Below are positions 61,192 to 64,000 of a stretch of 64,000 nucleotides of DNA, piece after piece (position 1 is the stretch's first letter; the number at the start of each line of letters is the position of its first letter). A program made the position numbers and the translations under genes. The notes under the pieces were generated by a model, which worked only from the letters and a program-made list of their open reading frames with translations, was not told where the DNA came from and ran no database searches. Source of the stretch: Pacificimonas aurantium (GTDB lineage: Bacteria > Pseudomonadota > Alphaproteobacteria > Sphingomonadales > Sphingomonadaceae); contig NZ_JAGSGB010000001.1 of assembly GCF_020092905.1 (NCBI RefSeq), positions 806,001 to 870,000 on the forward strand, written 5' to 3'.

Positions 61192-63918
61192 TCAGGCCGC
61201 CTGCGCAGCCCGCGATTCGGTGCGCGCGGCGTTGAGGAGCCGCGCTTCCAGATCCTTCAGGCGCTGTGTTCCGTCGAGCTTCTGCCCGGTCAGGTCGGTG
61301 AGGTAGAAGGTGTCGACCGCGCGTTCGCCGTAGGTCGTGATATGTGCGGAATTGATGCTCACCTGAGCGTCGAACAGCGTCTTCAAAAGCGCGTGCAGCA
61401 GGCCGGGGCGGTCGGCCGCGTTCACTTCGATCACGGTAAAACGATTGGACGCTCCGGACTGAACGAGAACCCGCGGCGCGACACTGAAGGCTTCCGCCCG
61501 CGTGAGAGGGGGCGGCTTCGAGGCCAGCTTGTCCTTGAGCCTCACCTTGCCCGCCAGCGCATCGCAGACGGTGCGTTTCAGGCGCTCGAGCTGATCCGGT
61601 TCCGTGAAGGTCGCCGTGCGCGAGGAGGTGACGAGCAGGTTGTTGATTGCCATGCCGTCACGCGTCGTGTGAATGCGGGCGTCCGCGATGTCCGCGCCCG
61701 CCAGACCGATCGCCCCGGCGATCCGCATCAGCAGTCCGGGATGGTCCTCCGAACAGATACGCACCTGCGTCAGGCCGGAATCCTCGTCGAACGTGAACTC
61801 GATCGAGATCGCCTCTTCCGGCGTCTCGATCTGCCGTGCATTCGCCACCAGCGTGTCGATATCCTCGGCAATCCAGTAGCTGTCGAAGAAGCGCGCGGCA
61901 TAGGCATCCATGCGCTCATCGTCCCAGCCGAGCCGCTCGGCTGCCTCATGCTGCTTCGCGGCGATCTTCTCCTCGCGCCCGTAGCGCTGGTGGCCTAGCC
62001 GCAGACGCTCCTCGGCCAGCGTGAAGAGATTGCTGATGAGCTGTGCCTTCCAGGCGGTCCATGTGCCCGGCCCAACGGCCCGGATATCGACGACGGTCAG
62101 GACGGTAAGCAGGCGCAGCCGTTCCAGACTTTGCACTTCGGCGACGAAATCCTCGATCGTCTTTGCGTCCGAGAGGTCCCGTTTGAAGGCCGTTGCGGAC
62201 ATCAGGAGATGATAGCGGACCAGCCAAGACACGGTTTCCGTCTCTGCCGGCCCCAGGCCCAGCCGCGGACATAGCTCCAGCGCAATCTCCGCCCCCAGTT
62301 CGGAATGGTCGCCGCCGCGCCCCTTGGCGATGTCGTGTAGCAGCACCGCCGTGTAGATCACCTGACGCGCCCCGACCTTCTGCATGATATCGGTCGAAAT
62401 CGGGTGCTCGTCCTTCAGCAGGCCGCGCTCGATCTGCGACAGCAGGCCGACGGCCCTGATGGTATGCTCGTCGACGGTATAGTGGTGGTACATGTCGAAC
62501 TGCATACGAGCGACCACGCGGCCGAAGTCGGGTACGAACCGACCGAAGACCCCGGCCTCGTTCATCCAGCGCAGTACGGTTTCCGGATCGCGCGGAGAGG
62601 TCAGAACCTGCATGAACAGATCGTTCGCACGCTCGTCGTCCTGAAGGTCGGAGATAAGCTGGGCGTCGCGGCTGGCCTGGCGCATGGCGAGGGGATGGAT
62701 TTCGTGCCCATGTTCCTCTGCGAGGGCGAACAACTCCAGCAAACGGCGCGGCTCGTCCTGAAAGAAGCTCTCGTCCGGAATCCCGATACGGCCGCGACTG
62801 AGCGTAAAGCCGTTGAGATGTGAAGGCGCGCTGGTGCGCGAGCGGATGCGTTCGCGAAATCCGGCATATTCCTCTTCGATATGTTCGAGGAACAGGCCGG
62901 TCAGGTCGCCCACGGACTTCGCGATCAGGAAATAGTGGCGCATGAAGCGCTCGACGGCGGAGGCCCCCGCCCGGTCCTGATAGCCGAGCAGTTCGGCGAT
63001 GCGGCGCTGCATGTCGAACGTCAGCCGTTCCTCAGCACGGCCGTTCAGATGGTGTAGAAGGGTCCGGACCGCGAGCAGGAAGTCTTCGGCGCGGTTGAAG
63101 AGGCGGTATTCCTCGGGTTCGAACAGGCCGGCATCGACAAGTTCCGCGGCCCGCTCGACCCGGTGGCAATATTTGCCGATCCAGAAGAGCGTCTGAAGGT
63201 CCCTCAGGCCGCCCTTTCCTTCCTTCACATTGGGTTCGACGACATAGCGACTGTCGCCCATCCGCTTGTGACGCGCATCGCGTTCGGCGAGCTTTTCGCG
63301 GATGAAATCCCGCTCCGTGCCGTGCACGACCTCGCTACGGTAGACGCGGCCCGCTTCGTCGTAGAGATCCTGGTCGCCGCAGATGAAACGCGTTTCCAGC
63401 ATCGCCGTGCGGATGGTCGTATCCTCGCGGGAAAGGCGGACGATTTCCTGGGGCGAACGGGTCGCATGGCCGACCTTCAGGCTGAGGTCCCAAAGCGTGT
63501 AGAGGACCGATTCGACAACCTGTTCCGACCAGGCGGACAGCTTGCCGGGCACGACGAAGAGCAGGTCTACGTCGCTATAGGGCGCCATTTCCCCCCGGCC
63601 ATAACCCCCCACGGCGCAAATGGTCAGGCGTTCGCCGGAACTGGGAGAGGGGTTGGGAAAGAGGAAACGCGCCGACGCCTCGAAGGCGATGCGGACGATC
63701 TGGTCGATCAGATAGGCGCGGGCATAAGCGTGCGCGCGGCCGTCGCCGGGATCGGCATCGATACGCTTTTGGAGTTCGGCCGCGCCGTCTGCGAGCGCCT
63801 CGCGAAGGATCTCGACATAATATTTTCGCTCGGCCGGGGCCTCTTCCACACGGGAGAAGATGGTGCGGCGATCAATGATCGCGCGGCGGTCGGTGACGGA
63901 ATCGAAGCGGCGCGGCAT
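61192..63918 (-). CDS. glnD: bifunctional uridylyltransferase/uridylyl-removing enzyme GlnD
   Basis: 908 aa. Nucleotidyltransferase domain (GGYGRGEMAPYSDVDLLF near residue 105), GlnE-like region (VEPNVKEGKGGLRDLQTLFW), HD domain (YTAVLLHDIAKGRGGDHSEL near residue 520) and two C-terminal ACT domains (SEDHPGLLMRIAGAIGLAGA; AADRPGLLHALLKTLFDAQV). It uridylylates PII proteins at low glutamine and removes UMP at high glutamine, controlling nitrogen assimilation. No PII gene is in the window. The 82 bases after its start to the window end show nothing. Confidence 0.97.
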   Translation of the reverse strand: MPRRFDSVTDRRAIIDRRTIFSRVEEAPAERKYYVEILREALADGAAELQKRIDADPGDGRAHAYARAYLIDQIVRIAFEASARFLFPNPSPSSGERLTICAVGGYGRGEMAPYSDVDLLFVVPGKLSAWSEQVVESVLYTLWDLSLKVGHATRSPQEIVRLSREDTTIRTAMLETRFICGDQDLYDEAGRVYRSEVVHGTERDFIREKLAERDARHKRMGDSRYVVEPNVKEGKGGLRDLQTLFWIGKYCHRVERAAELVDAGLFEPEEYRLFNRAEDFLLAVRTLLHHLNGRAEERLTFDMQRRIAELLGYQDRAGASAVERFMRHYFLIAKSVGDLTGLFLEHIEEEYAGFRERIRSRTSAPSHLNGFTLSRGRIGIPDESFFQDEPRRLLELFALAEEHGHEIHPLAMRQASRDAQLISDLQDDERANDLFMQVLTSPRDPETVLRWMNEAGVFGRFVPDFGRVVARMQFDMYHHYTVDEHTIRAVGLLSQIERGLLKDEHPISTDIMQKVGARQVIYTAVLLHDIAKGRGGDHSELGAEIALELCPRLGLGPAETETVSWLVRYHLLMSATAFKRDLSDAKTIEDFVAEVQSLERLRLLTVLTVVDIRAVGPGTWTAWKAQLISNLFTLAEERLRLGHQRYGREEKIAAKQHEAAERLGWDDERMDAYAARFFDSYWIAEDIDTLVANARQIETPEEAISIEFTFDEDSGLTQVRICSEDHPGLLMRIAGAIGLAGADIADARIHTTRDGMAINNLLVTSSRTATFTEPDQLERLKRTVCDALAGKVRLKDKLASKPPPLTRAEAFSVAPRVLVQSGASNRFTVIEVNAADRPGLLHALLKTLFDAQVSINSAHITTYGERAVDTFYLTDLTGQKLDGTQRLKDLEARLLNAARTESRAAQAA

Positions 63919-64000
63919 GACTATGAGCTAGTAAGCGCGCCGCCCGAGCGAAAGAGGGGATCAGGTTCAGCTCGGCCGATAAGGCGCTAGCGGCCGGACC

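Overview
The window is GC-rich (about two thirds G+C by eye), densely coded bacterial DNA. Several signs point to an alphaproteobacterium, most likely Sphingomonadales. There is a circularly permuted two-piece tmRNA with tag ANDNEAFALAA, an RcdA-type DUF1465 protein, a ROSE-like RNA thermometer before an Hsp20 gene, many secreted amidohydrolases and TonB receptors, and a PEP-CTERM-type secreted protein. No phage, transposase, CRISPR array or rRNA was seen.

Layout. (1) 0-12 kb, acyl-CoA and central carbon metabolism: 3' end of accB, accC, a propionyl/acetyl-CoA carboxylase alpha subunit, a tyrosine-phosphatase-like protein, a gamma-glutamylcyclotransferase-like protein, an acyl-CoA dehydrogenase, two convergent thiolases sharing a bidirectional terminator, and aconitase acnA. 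(2) 12-13.7 kb: a small secreted protein, a 60-bp tandem repeat tract, a Cys-rich copper-storage-like protein and tRNA-Gly. (3) 13.8-25 kb, apparent peptide and cyanophycin scavenging: a PLP lyase coupled to a secreted cyanophycinase/isoaspartyl-peptidase fusion, a divergent AsnC/Lrp regulator, a TonB receptor, a C69-like dipeptidase and a secreted amidohydrolase, then an ECF sigma factor with a membrane partner and tRNA-Tyr. (4) 25-29.6 kb: rlmB, a small membrane protein, a NYN/OST-HTH RNA-binding protein overlapping a VOC protein, DUF1761, RcdA-like DUF1465 and thermometer-controlled hsp20.

(5) 29.7-58.5 kb: the transcription/translation supercluster tRNA-Trp-secE-nusG-rplK-rplA, rplJ-rplL and rpoB-rpoC. 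It is interrupted twice, each time immediately after an intrinsic terminator. The first insert (32-40.3 kb) holds an iron-siderophore uptake operon, an esterase and an unusual four-gene minus-strand operon: an AraC regulator, two uncharacterised proteins that look distantly related, and a small caspase/CHAT-like protein. The second insert (41.7-49.6 kb) holds a hybrid histidine kinase with a plant-ethylene-receptor-like sensor, a DUF2975/XRE module with clear operator repeats, a YihY protein, a large amidohydrolase, a lipoprotein and the PEP-CTERM protein. (6) 58.5-64 kb: a ZIP-like transporter, a DUF2945 protein, a glycosyltransferase, ssrA and glnD.

The most promising undescribed material is the four-gene operon at 37.3-40.3 kb, followed by the ethylene-receptor-like kinase and the secreted two-domain cyanophycin-degrading enzyme. 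All functions are assigned by reading motifs; no database search was run.
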